A DNA stretch of 40,071 nt from a virus. Of this stretch, positions 7,537 through 16,099 are shown one piece after another. The DNA lies in IMG/VR virus record IMGVR_UViG_3300024964_000005, positions 1-40,071 of that record; one strand, written 5' to 3'. Numbering within the stretch: the stretch's first letter is position 1; the number at the start of each line of letters is the position of its first letter. A program made the translations under genes and the position numbers. The notes under the pieces are model-generated. The model worked only from the letters and a program-made list of their open reading frames with translations. It was not told where the DNA came from and did not search any database.

Positions 7537-7995
7537 ATGGCGAAGATGTATGCAAGCAGCGCCGAGAAGGTGCGCATCTGGAGGGAAAACAACCCAGAGG
7601 CCCATAGGGCGCACATTGCCAGTCGTGACAAGGACGCTTTGCGAGCCGCTCAAAAAAGATGGAGGGATAAGAATGTCCAAAGAGAGCGAGCGCGCGCATC
7701 TCAATGGGCCAAGGCAAACCCGGAAGCTGTCGCGCTGTCTGCATCCAGGAGAAGGGCGCAGCACAGGCTCGCCACTCCCGCATGGGCAGACAACCTATTG
7801 ATGCGCGACATCTACAAGTTGGCATCCATCTATCGGGAATATTGCTTTCCGGTTGAGGTCGACCACATCGTGCCGCTCAAAAGCAGCACCGTGTGCGGAC
7901 TTCACACCCAGGCAAATCTTCAGATCCTTCCATCCGTGGACAACAGCAGGAAGGGCAACCATTGGTGGCCTGACATGCCGGAGACGCATACATGA
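7537..7995 (+). CDS. Free-standing HNH endonuclease
   Basis: A 152-residue protein. The N-terminal half is basic, helical and rich in Arg/Lys/Ala (RAAQKRWRDKNVQRERARAS). The C-terminal half carries the HNH core: VEVDHIVPL near residue 107, then GLHTQANLQILPSVDNSRKGN. DH and the later Asn/His residues are the expected metal-binding and catalytic positions. Such enzymes are commonly homing-type elements in phage genomes. The gene sits directly behind the capsid terminator and overlaps the tail tubular A start by four bases. Its codon and base use is visibly less GC-rich than its neighbours, which suggests recent acquisition. Confidence 0.85.
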   Translation: MAKMYASSAEKVRIWRENNPEAHRAHIASRDKDALRAAQKRWRDKNVQRERARASQWAKANPEAVALSASRRRAQHRLATPAWADNLLMRDIYKLASIYREYCFPVEVDHIVPLKSSTVCGLHTQANLQILPSVDNSRKGNHWWPDMPETHT

Positions 7996-8594
7996 GCACT
8001 ACTCCCGTATCAATTTGCTCAAACGCCCTGCTGATGTTGGGCGACAACCCGATTGCGGATTTCAACGAGGACACCGACAAGGCGCGGCTGGCCTCCAACC
8101 TGTGGGACACGGCGCGCGATTACGTGCTGCGCCGGCACCCCTGGAACTGCGCCATCAAGCGCGTGATTCTGAGCCCGGACGCCACAGCGCCGGCCTTCGA
8201 CTTCAGTGCGCAGTTCCAGCTGCCCAGCGACTGGCTGCGCACGCTGTCCATCGGCGAAGAGGGCGAGCGGCCGCGCTACCGCATCGAGGGGCGCAAGGTG
8301 CTGATGGACGAGAACGCCTGCAAGCTGCGCTACATCTTCCGCAACGACAACCCGGCCACCTGGGACGCCATGCTGGTCTGGTGCATGACGCGGGTGATGC
8401 GCTCGCTGTTCGCCTACCCGATCACGCAGAGCACCAGCCTGGAACAGCTGATCGAGCAGGAACTGGTGCAGCTGCTGCGCGAGTCGCGCGCGGTGGATGG
8501 CCAAGAGGACGAGCCCGAGGCCTTCGACGAATCGCCGCTGATCGCGGCGCGCTCCATCGGCAGCAGCGGCTATTCGCCGTACCGCGGGGGCTGA
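7992..8594 (+). CDS. Tail tubular protein A, T7 gp11-like (adaptor)
   Basis: A 200-residue protein matching the T7 gp11-like adaptor that sits under the portal. Family-like features are the N-terminal SICSNALLMLGDNPIADFNEDT, the RLASNLWDTARDYVLRRHPWNCA segment near residue 35, and FQLPSDWLRTLSI near residue 75. The C-terminus is Gly/Ser-rich. The ATG overlaps the HNH stop (ATGA), so translation may be coupled to the invading gene. The nozzle protein follows five bases later. Confidence 0.9.
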   Translation: MSTTPVSICSNALLMLGDNPIADFNEDTDKARLASNLWDTARDYVLRRHPWNCAIKRVILSPDATAPAFDFSAQFQLPSDWLRTLSIGEEGERPRYRIEGRKVLMDENACKLRYIFRNDNPATWDAMLVWCMTRVMRSLFAYPITQSTSLEQLIEQELVQLLRESRAVDGQEDEPEAFDESPLIAARSIGSSGYSPYRGG

Positions 8595-8598
8595 CAGC

Positions 8599-10818
8599 AT
8601 GCCGCGCGTCACCCTTGCCCAGACGGCCTTCACGGGCGGCGAGCTGTCGCCGCGCGTGCTGGGCCGCACCGACATGGACCGCTACCAGTTCGGCCTGAAG
8701 AAGTGCCGCAACGCGCACCCGGTCATCCACGGCGGCTTCAAGCGGCGCGCCGGCACGCTGCACGCGGCCACGGCCACCACCAGCGCGGCCAGTGGCTCCA
8801 TCCTCGTGCCCTTCGTGCAGGGCCGCAATCAGTCCTGGATGATCGAATTCGGCGACCTGACGGCCAAGGTCTACAACGCCGACGGCACGTTCTCGGGCGT
8901 GACGCTGGCCACTCCGTACACTGGCGCCACGCTGTCGCTGCTGGACTGGGCGCAGAGCGACAGCACTCTGTGGCTGTTCCACCCGACCGTGCCGACCCAG
9001 CGCCTGCAGCGGCTGGGGTCTGGCACCTGGGTGCTGAGCGCTGCCCCGTTCACGCAGGTGCCGTTCTCCGAAGTGGGGTTCGTGGCAGCAGCCTCGGCCA
9101 CGCTGTCGGCCGCGACGGTGGGTGTGGGCCGCACGCTGACCGCTGGCGCCGCTACCTTCCTCGCGTCGGATGTGGGCCGCGCCGTCACCTACGACGCGGG
9201 CATTGCCGTCATCACCGGCTACACCAGCACGACCGTCGTCACGGTGGAGATCACCCGGGACTTCCCCAGCACCAGCCTGCCGGCCAATGCCTGGACGGTG
9301 GACAGCAGCCCGCAGACCACCTGCACGCCCAGCGCCAAGGACCCCGAGGGCGCGGCCATCACGCTCACCCTCGGCGCGGCCGGCTGGCGCGCGGCAGACG
9401 TCGGCGCCATCGTGCGCATCAATGGCGGGCTGTGCCGGATCACCGGCTATTCGTCGGGCACGGTGGTCAATGCCGTGATCCTCAAGGAGTTGACCGCGAC
9501 CGTGGCCGCGCCCGCGCTGTCGTGGAGCCTGGAGCCGCCGATCTGGTCAGCGACCTATGGCTATCCCCGCACCGGCACCATCCACCAGCAGCGCCTCGTG
9601 GCGGCCGGCAATACCAAATTCCCGCGCACGGTGTGGGGCTCGGTGCTGGGCGAGCAGCTGAACTTCCAGCTCGGCACTGGCGACAGTGACGCCTTCGCTT
9701 TCACCATCGACGGCGACGACGCGACCCCCATCAGTTATGTCAGCGCAGGCCAGGACCTCGTGGCGCTCACCGAGTCGGGCGAATACAGCATGCGCAGCGG
9801 CGTGGAGAAGCCCATCACGCCCACCAATGTCCGCATCAAGCCCGAGAGCGGCCACGGCACGGCCCAGGTGCGGCCCGCGCAGGTGAACCGCGAAACCGTG
9901 TTCGTGCAGCGCGCCGGGCGCAAGGTGCGCGCCTTCGGCTACCGCTACGACTTCGACGCCTACAACAGCCCCGACATCGCAGCGCTGGCCGAGCACATCA
10001 CCTATGGCGGCATCACGGCGCTGGCCTACGCCCAGGAGCCCGAGCAAATGCTGTGGGGCGTGCGCGCAGATGGCAAGCTCGTGAGCTGCACCATTGACCG
10101 CGACCAGCAGCCCAGCGTGATCGCATGGGCGTTGCACGAAACGGACGGCACGGTGGACAGCCTGGCCATCATCCCGAATGGCGACCGCGAGCAGGCTTGG
10201 GTGATCGTGCGCCGCTTCGTGAACGGCGCCTATGTGCGCTACATCGAGCGCCTGGACGACACCTTCGCGCCGCACCTCAACGACCCGAGCATCGTCTACG
10301 GCACGACGGTGGACAGCGGCAAGGTGTTCGACAACCCGACCGGCGCCACGACTTTCAGCGTTCCGCACCTGGCGGGCAAGACGGTCGACATCGTGGCCGA
10401 CGGCTCAAAGATGCCTCGCAAGGTGGTGGCCAATGACGGCACCGTCACCATCGAGCGGCCGGGCAAGCGCGTGCTGATCGGCCTGCCGTTCTCCAGCTAC
10501 GGCACGCTGCTGACGCCCGAGGTGCAGACCGGCTTCGGCAGCGCCCAAGGCCAACCGGCGCGCACCGGCAAGACCATGATGCGCTTCCTCGACACCATCG
10601 GCGCCGTGGTGCAGAACAACGCCGGCAACAAGCAGATCGTGCCGTTCCGTCAGTTCGGCTCTGACGTGCTGGACGCGGCACCCATGCCCTTCACCGGCCT
10701 GATCGATATATCCCTGCTGGGCTGGGAGCGCGGCGACTCCGAGGTGACGGTGTACCAGGACGACCCGATGCCCATGCATGTGCTGGCTGTCGTGCGGCAG
10801 CACACCATCAACGGGTGA
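8599..10818 (+). CDS. Tail tubular protein B, T7 gp12-like (nozzle)
   Basis: A 739-residue tail nozzle protein. The N-terminal TAFTGGELSPRVLGRTDMDRYQFGLKKCRNAHPVIHGGFKRRAGT region is diagnostic of the gp12-like family in non-T7 podoviruses. Later segments such as NRETVFVQRAGRKVRAFGY and VTVYQDDPMPMHVLAVV also fit. The length agrees with the family (700-800 residues). The gene follows the adaptor gene, the standard order. The protein forms the distal tail tube and supports fibre attachment. Confidence 0.9.
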   Translation: MPRVTLAQTAFTGGELSPRVLGRTDMDRYQFGLKKCRNAHPVIHGGFKRRAGTLHAATATTSAASGSILVPFVQGRNQSWMIEFGDLTAKVYNADGTFSGVTLATPYTGATLSLLDWAQSDSTLWLFHPTVPTQRLQRLGSGTWVLSAAPFTQVPFSEVGFVAAASATLSAATVGVGRTLTAGAATFLASDVGRAVTYDAGIAVITGYTSTTVVTVEITRDFPSTSLPANAWTVDSSPQTTCTPSAKDPEGAAITLTLGAAGWRAADVGAIVRINGGLCRITGYSSGTVVNAVILKELTATVAAPALSWSLEPPIWSATYGYPRTGTIHQQRLVAAGNTKFPRTVWGSVLGEQLNFQLGTGDSDAFAFTIDGDDATPISYVSAGQDLVALTESGEYSMRSGVEKPITPTNVRIKPESGHGTAQVRPAQVNRETVFVQRAGRKVRAFGYRYDFDAYNSPDIAALAEHITYGGITALAYAQEPEQMLWGVRADGKLVSCTIDRDQQPSVIAWALHETDGTVDSLAIIPNGDREQAWVIVRRFVNGAYVRYIERLDDTFAPHLNDPSIVYGTTVDSGKVFDNPTGATTFSVPHLAGKTVDIVADGSKMPRKVVANDGTVTIERPGKRVLIGLPFSSYGTLLTPEVQTGFGSAQGQPARTGKTMMRFLDTIGAVVQNNAGNKQIVPFRQFGSDVLDAAPMPFTGLIDISLLGWERGDSEVTVYQDDPMPMHVLAVVRQHTING

Positions 10819-10822
10819 CGGC

Positions 10823-11260
10823 ATGCTGACCATCGAGACCGCCAGCGCTGCCGCCATCGAGGAACTGGCCCAGGCCATCGCCCCGGACGATGCGGCCGAG
10901 GTGGCGGCGGCCGGCATGCAGAGCGTGCACGAGGCGCTTGCGGGCGCCGATCTGCAGGCTCTGCGCTGGCATGGCCGGCTGGTGTGCCTGTTCGGCGCGC
11001 AGCCCTTCCCGGGCCGGGCCGACGTCGGCATCCCCTGGATGCTCTGCACCACAGCGCTGGCCGAGGTGCCCAGGCGAGCGATGGCCCGCATATCGCTGAA
11101 GGTGGCCAGCCTCTGGCGCCAGCAGTTCGGGCACCTGACCAACCTGATCCATCACCGCAACGAGCGCGCCATGCGCTACGTGCGCTGGCTGGGCTTCACG
11201 ATCCTGCCCGAGCCATGCGGGCCGGGCGGCGAGTTCTTCGTTTTCGAGTGGAGGCGCTGA
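10823..11260 (+). CDS. gp13-like internal/assembly protein with GNAT-like fold
   Basis: A 145-residue protein similar to the T7 gp13 family, which has an acetyltransferase-like architecture and is needed for assembly of the internal core. Visible elements are GIPWMLCTTALAEVPRRAM, FGHLTNLIHHRNERAMRYVRWLGFTI and the terminal GGEFFVFEWRR; the NERAMRYVRWLGF stretch is the typical GNAT acetyl-CoA-binding helix. ATG 10823 was chosen rather than an in-frame upstream ATG inside the nozzle gene. The stop overlaps the next ATG by one base. Confidence 0.82.
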   Translation: MLTIETASAAAIEELAQAIAPDDAAEVAAAGMQSVHEALAGADLQALRWHGRLVCLFGAQPFPGRADVGIPWMLCTTALAEVPRRAMARISLKVASLWRQQFGHLTNLIHHRNERAMRYVRWLGFTILPEPCGPGGEFFVFEWRR

Positions 11261-11787
11261 TGTGCAACCCCATGATCTTGCTCGCAGCCGGCACCACCAT
11301 GTCGGTGGTGGGCTCCATCCAGCAAGGCAAGGCAGCGCAGCGCGCGGCCGAGGCCAACGCGGCGCAGATGGAATACCAGGCCCTGGTGGAGCGCGACAAC
11401 GCCCAGGCCGAGGCCCAGCAGATCCGCCGCGACGGGCAGCGCGCCCGCGGAACCACGATGGCCAGCATTGCCATGTCGGGCGCCACCATCGGCCAGGGCA
11501 GCACGCTGGACGTGGAGCGCCAGGTGGTGCAGGACACCGAGACCGACGCCATGATGGCCATTCTCAACGGCGAGCGCCGAGCGCGCGGCCTGAACGATTC
11601 GGCCATCAACACCCGCTCCGCTGGGCGTGACGCGCGCCGCGCCGGCTACTTCAACGCGGCCACGACCCTGCTTTCTGCTGGTGCACAGGGAATGATGGCA
11701 TCGGGCTGGCGCTCTGCCGGCCCTGGCTTCAGCGGCACGCAGGCCCCGGCCCCGGTGGTCTACCGCGACGTCTACTCTGGGAGCTGA
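11260..11787 (+). CDS. Internal virion protein B, T7 gp14-like
   Basis: A 175-residue protein. A short hydrophobic N-terminal segment (MILLAAGTTMSVVGSI) precedes a long Ala/Gln/Glu/Arg-rich helix (about 20-75). A conserved-looking TMASIAMSGATIGQGSTLDVERQVVQDTETDAMMAILNGERRARG region follows, typical of gp14-like ejection proteins. In T7, gp14 is ejected with the DNA and forms the outer-membrane part of the channel. The ATG overlaps the previous TGA. The N-terminus resembles that of the protein at 282-707. Confidence 0.82.
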   Translation: MCNPMILLAAGTTMSVVGSIQQGKAAQRAAEANAAQMEYQALVERDNAQAEAQQIRRDGQRARGTTMASIAMSGATIGQGSTLDVERQVVQDTETDAMMAILNGERRARGLNDSAINTRSAGRDARRAGYFNAATTLLSAGAQGMMASGWRSAGPGFSGTQAPAPVVYRDVYSGS

Positions 11788-11788
11788 C

Positions 11789-13843
11789 ATGGCACAAATT
11801 CCGATGGGCCGTGGCCGCCAGGTGATGCCCGGCCGCGCGCCGATGCAGCAATCGACCGGCGCCGAGTTCGGCCTGGCCTCTGCGCGGGCGCTGGACAACG
11901 CCGGCCAGGCGATGCAGGGTGTGGCCACCAACCTGATGCAGCGCCAGACCAGCCTCGACATCCAGGAGGCCCAGCGCCAGGCGCAGATAGCCGAGGCAGC
12001 GCAGCGCCAGCAGGACATGCTGAAGCTGCAGCAGACCGCCGACCAGATGACCGACGCGCACGACGCGCTGACCACCGGCATCCAGAACGGCACGGTGCCC
12101 AAGGACCAGGCCGAAAAACTGTGGGGCGAGACGGCCAGCAAGATCGTTTCCGATGCCATCCCAGGCTTCCGCGAGCAGTCGCAAGACCTCGTGCGCCGCA
12201 GCCTGGAGGGGCAGGGCCTGCGCCTGGGCAACGGCGTGCGCAAGGCGATGGAGAGCAAGGACCGCGCCGACGTCACGGCCGGCATCACCCAGACGCTCGA
12301 GTATCTGCAGCGCCAGTACAAGACCGACCCGGCCAAGGCCGAGCAGCAGGCGATGCAGACGCTGGAGCAGCTGGGCCCGTTCTCCAACTTCAGCCCGGAC
12401 CAGCGCGCCAAGCTGGGCCAGACGTGGAAGGAAACCACGCAGTACACCACCGGCTTCGAGGCCATCAGCGCCGGCAAGACCGACCGCAAGGCCCTGCAGG
12501 CGGCCGAGCAGATCGTGAAGGGTCTGCCAGACCTGGACCCGCAGAAGAAGGCAGCGCTGCTGGATCGCGCCCAGGCCTACCGCCTGCACCTCGACCAACA
12601 GGACGAACTGCGCGCCGCGCGCGCCCAGCGCGAGCAAGAGCGCCGGCTGAAGGTGGCCGAGGCCGAGTTCAACACCTTCCAGGCGCTGGCCGACAAGGGC
12701 ACCGTGCTGGACCCGGCCTACATCGACCGCGCCTTGCAGGCTACCGTGGGCACGCCCTACCAGAATGGCATCGTGGCCCTGGCCAAGCAGGCGAAGGAAA
12801 CGGGCGGCATTGCGGCCCAGCCGGTGCCGGTGCAGCGACAGCTGCTGACCGAGGTGGATTCCCTGATCGCGCGCCAGGGCCGCACGCCGGAACTCGACAA
12901 GCGCCGGCAGCAGATCGAAAAGGTGCTGCAGGGGGCCGAGCAGGACATTCAGCGCGACCCGCTGCGTGCCGGCCTGGAGCGCGGTGTGATCACTGCGCTG
13001 CCGCCGCTGAACATGCAGGGCGGGCTGCAGGGCCTGGTGCAGCAGCTGGGCGAGCGGGTGGTGCAGGCTGACCGCGTGCAGACCTGGGCCGGCCGCCCGG
13101 TGTCGCCGCTCACCGCCGAGGAATCGCAGGCCGTGGGCCAGCTGCTCAAGAGCCTGCCGACCGACCAGCGCGCCAGCGGCATCGCCATGATCGCCGGCAC
13201 GATGCCTGCCCACCAGGCACAAGCGCTGGCAGCGCAGATCGACAAGCAGGACCGGCCCCTGGCCATCGCCCTGGCGTTGGGTGCCTCGCGCACGACCTTC
13301 GACCGCCCGACCTCCGAGCTGGTGCTGAAGGGCGCGCAGGCGCTCAAGGACAAGACCATCAAGGAGGAGAAAACCCCGGTGGACGGCTGGCAGGGCCGCA
13401 TCAACGCGGCGACCTCGGCCGTGTTCATGAACCCGCAGCAGGCGGAAATGACCGGCGAGGCGGCGCGCTACATCCTGGCCGGCATGGTGTCCGAGGGCGC
13501 CAGCGGCAGCGAGGACGATGTGAAGCGCGCGGTACGCCTGGCGGTGGGCGGCACGCTGGAGGAACGCAACGGCTCGCGCATCGTGCTGCCGGCCGGGGTG
13601 GAGCGCCAATCCTTCGACCAGCGCCTGAAGCAATACCCCGAGCAAGAACTGGCCTCGCAGCTGCCCGACGGCAAGGTGTACGTGCGCGGCCAGCCGATCG
13701 AGCTGGCGCAGTTCCTGACCACGCTGCCGGGCGCGCAGCTGTCCACGGTGGGCCGCGGCCGGTATGTGGTGAAGGCGGGCGGGTCGCTGGCGGCCAACTC
13801 GCGCCAGCAGCCCATCATCATTGAGGTGCCGCATGCTCGATGA
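11789..13843 (+). CDS. Internal virion protein C, T7 gp15-like position
   Basis: A 684-residue, mostly helical protein, very rich in Gln, Ala, Glu and Arg, with long predicted coiled-coil stretches (about residues 40-110 and 250-300). Position and size correspond to the T7 gp15 internal core protein that forms the periplasmic ejection channel. No catalytic motif was recognised. A GGGAG site lies just before the ATG, and the coding region overlaps the next gene by 11 bases. Confidence 0.78.
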   Translation: MAQIPMGRGRQVMPGRAPMQQSTGAEFGLASARALDNAGQAMQGVATNLMQRQTSLDIQEAQRQAQIAEAAQRQQDMLKLQQTADQMTDAHDALTTGIQNGTVPKDQAEKLWGETASKIVSDAIPGFREQSQDLVRRSLEGQGLRLGNGVRKAMESKDRADVTAGITQTLEYLQRQYKTDPAKAEQQAMQTLEQLGPFSNFSPDQRAKLGQTWKETTQYTTGFEAISAGKTDRKALQAAEQIVKGLPDLDPQKKAALLDRAQAYRLHLDQQDELRAARAQREQERRLKVAEAEFNTFQALADKGTVLDPAYIDRALQATVGTPYQNGIVALAKQAKETGGIAAQPVPVQRQLLTEVDSLIARQGRTPELDKRRQQIEKVLQGAEQDIQRDPLRAGLERGVITALPPLNMQGGLQGLVQQLGERVVQADRVQTWAGRPVSPLTAEESQAVGQLLKSLPTDQRASGIAMIAGTMPAHQAQALAAQIDKQDRPLAIALALGASRTTFDRPTSELVLKGAQALKDKTIKEEKTPVDGWQGRINAATSAVFMNPQQAEMTGEAARYILAGMVSEGASGSEDDVKRAVRLAVGGTLEERNGSRIVLPAGVERQSFDQRLKQYPEQELASQLPDGKVYVRGQPIELAQFLTTLPGAQLSTVGRGRYVVKAGGSLAANSRQQPIIIEVPHAR

Positions 13844-15899
13844 CCTGTTCCAGGCGCAGAACCTGCGCACCGCGGCCGACTTGGTGGCCCGGCCTGGCCC
13901 GGTGCCCAAGCCGCCCGGCCCCAGCTTCTCCCTCTGGTCTGCCATCACTGCCGCGCCGCGAGGTGTCGCCGCCGGCGCCGCGCAGTCGGGCGCCTTCCTC
14001 TCCGATGTGCTGGGCGCCTTTGGCCAGGCCGACGCCACCACCTACACGGGCGACCTCCTGGGCAACATGCCAGAGCAGCAGCGCAAGGAGACCGCGCAGG
14101 CCCGCCAGCAGCTCACGACACAAGGCCTGGACTTCAACAGCGAGGGCGGCGACCTGCTGCGCGGCGTGGCCCAGGGCTACGGCCCGGACCCGGCCACCGC
14201 GCATGTGGCCGAGCGCCTGGTGTTCGACTTCGCGCGCTTCGCCACCAAGGCGGTGGGTTACACCGTGGCCGGGGGCTCCATCGTCGGCCCGGCGCTGACC
14301 GGCTTCGATGAAGGCATGCAGGCGGCCAGCGACCTCAAGGCCGCGGGCGTGGACATCAACACCCGCACGGCGGCGGGCGCGGTGATCGGCACGCTGTCGG
14401 CTGCGGGCGTGGGCCTGCCGATGGCCGGGCAAACCGCGCTGGGCACGGCCGGGCTGGTCGCCGCTGGCGGTCCGCTGTCGTTCATGGGCCAGCAGGCCGC
14501 AGTGCGCAAGATCCTGCAGGATGCCGACTATTCCAAGCTGGCCGAGCAGTACGACCCATTCGACCCGGTGGGCCTGGCGGTTTCCACACTGGTGCCGGCC
14601 GCCTTCGGTGTGCACGGCCTGCGCGTGAACAAGGCCGCGGCCGCAGCCAAGGCCGCCGAGGACTTCCGCACCGGCCCGATCCCCAGCAATGAGACGCCGA
14701 CGGCCGCCGCAGCCCGCGAGGCAGCGCACCCGAGCGAAGAGCATGTGGACGCGGCGCGCACGCTGCTGGCGGTGGAGGAGCGGCAGCGGAGCAATCCCGG
14801 CCGGGCTGATGACCCGCAGGCAGTGCAGGCGCACGAAACAGCGCTGGCGCGTGCTGAAGAGCAGCTGGCGGCCGGCGAGCGGGTGAGCGTGGCGGATGTG
14901 GCGCCACGGCCTGACCCGATTGCGCGTGGCCCCGTGACTGATCTGCCGGCCTTCAAGGAATGGTTCGGCGCCTCGAAGGTGGTGGATTCGCAGGGGCAGC
15001 CGCTGGTGGTGTATCACGGCACTGGCGCATCGTTCGATCAGTTCGATACCGCTCGAATTGGCTCAGCAAACGACCCGGGCAAGTTGGGCCTGGGCTTCTA
15101 CTTCACGGAACATAGCGGTTGGGCTGACGGGTATGCCGGCAAGAGCGACGGCGCAAACGTGATGCCTGTCTATCTCGCCCTGAAAAACCCGCTTGAGATT
15201 GTGACGCGAGGGACGGGCGGCAATGTGTGGGATGCGCTGGAGGCGCTTTCTAAGCGATTTGGGATTGCCGACCCCCCCGCATTCCGAGACAAGGGGATGG
15301 CTCCGAACCCGGTTTGGGCAGAGAAGTTCACCGCTGCAGTAAAGGCTGAAGGGCATGATGGCGTGGTGCTCGATTACGCAAGCGGACAGCGCGAGTTCGT
15401 CACCTTCGACCCGGGCCAAGTCAAGTCTTCAATCGGTAATTCCGGCCGCTTCGACCCCACCAGCGGCAGCCTTACCGACCACCCTTTCACCGATTGGCAA
15501 GCGCACGTGAACGCGGCCATTGCCGACATGCGCACCGAAATGGAGGGCCAGCGAAATGCAGCAGCACCACCCCCACGCCCGGCAGCCGAAGCCACAGCCC
15601 AGCCGAAAGCAGCAGATGCGCCGGGCGCTGTCCGAGCAGCAGAACCCGCGCGAGCAGAGCCGGGGCAGGGACCAGGAGCCGCCGACGCACCGGCCCGACT
15701 GGTAGACGACGCAGCTGCTTCGCGCGTGGCGCAGATCGCGGTGGATCACCCCGACCTGATGGTGCAGCTCGACGGCATGGAAAAGCCGATGCGCCTGGCC
15801 GATGTGCTGGCCGCGGTGAAGGCCGAGGCCGACGACATGAAGCTGGACGGCGACCTGATGCAGGCGGCGGCAGAGTGCGCGCTGATGCAGGGCGCCTAG
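13833..15899 (+). CDS. Large internal virion protein with ADP-ribosyltransferase-like domain
   Basis: A 688-residue protein. Residues 1-300 look like an ejection protein, with alternating hydrophobic glycine-rich segments (VGYTVAGGSIVGPALTGF; AAGAVIGTLSAAGVGLPMAG) that could insert in a membrane. Residues about 365-540 resemble the ADP-ribosyltransferase domain of polyvalent phage proteins: VVYHGTGASFDQFD near 392, GLGFYFTEHSGWADGYA near 420, and EFVTFDPGQVKSSIGNSG at the end. The C-terminus is Pro/Ala-rich, then helical. The DNA coding for the domain is visibly less GC-rich than its flanks, suggesting an inserted module. If the protein is ejected, the domain would modify host targets at infection, as T4 Alt does. 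Confidence 0.78.
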   Translation: MLDDLFQAQNLRTAADLVARPGPVPKPPGPSFSLWSAITAAPRGVAAGAAQSGAFLSDVLGAFGQADATTYTGDLLGNMPEQQRKETAQARQQLTTQGLDFNSEGGDLLRGVAQGYGPDPATAHVAERLVFDFARFATKAVGYTVAGGSIVGPALTGFDEGMQAASDLKAAGVDINTRTAAGAVIGTLSAAGVGLPMAGQTALGTAGLVAAGGPLSFMGQQAAVRKILQDADYSKLAEQYDPFDPVGLAVSTLVPAAFGVHGLRVNKAAAAAKAAEDFRTGPIPSNETPTAAAAREAAHPSEEHVDAARTLLAVEERQRSNPGRADDPQAVQAHETALARAEEQLAAGERVSVADVAPRPDPIARGPVTDLPAFKEWFGASKVVDSQGQPLVVYHGTGASFDQFDTARIGSANDPGKLGLGFYFTEHSGWADGYAGKSDGANVMPVYLALKNPLEIVTRGTGGNVWDALEALSKRFGIADPPAFRDKGMAPNPVWAEKFTAAVKAEGHDGVVLDYASGQREFVTFDPGQVKSSIGNSGRFDPTSGSLTDHPFTDWQAHVNAAIADMRTEMEGQRNAAAPPPRPAAEATAQPKAADAPGAVRAAEPARAEPGQGPGAADAPARLVDDAAASRVAQIAVDHPDLMVQLDGMEKPMRLADVLAAVKAEADDMKLDGDLMQAAAECALMQGA

Positions 15900-16099
15900 C
15901 CGATGTGTTCCATGAACACCGCCCACATGGCCACAGCGCCGACGCCCACCACCATGCTGCCCATGATGATCCAGTACCACTTCAGGGCGTGCAGCGCGTG
16001 CCGCCATGAGCCCGAACCACCCCAGACCATCAGCGGAATGATCAGCGTCATGACGAAGATCGCCAGCGCTGTTTTGGCCGCCGTGTAGAGGTATTCCAT
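15896..16099 (-). CDS. Small antisense membrane protein, two transmembrane segments
   Basis: A 67-residue ORF on the minus strand that exactly fills a gap between two plus-strand virion genes. Its stop overlaps the upstream gene's stop (CTAG) and its ATG overlaps the downstream ATG. Two hydrophobic segments are clear, about residues 7-27 (AKTALAIFVMTLIIPLMVW) and 43-63 (WIIMGSMVVGVGAVAMWAVF). No good ribosome binding site is visible. The alternative plus-strand ORF here is unconvincing. If real, it is the only minus-strand gene in the late region and may be expressed from its own promoter, for example as an exclusion protein; that role is inference. Confidence 0.55.
   Translation of the reverse strand: MEYLYTAAKTALAIFVMTLIIPLMVWGGSGSWRHALHALKWYWIIMGSMVVGVGAVAMWAVFMEHIG

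Noticed and set aside
15903-16088. Plus-strand 61-residue frame in the gap before 16098
   Set aside because: No ribosome binding site and a Met/Thr/Pro-rich sequence without structure; the minus-strand membrane ORF explains the gap better.
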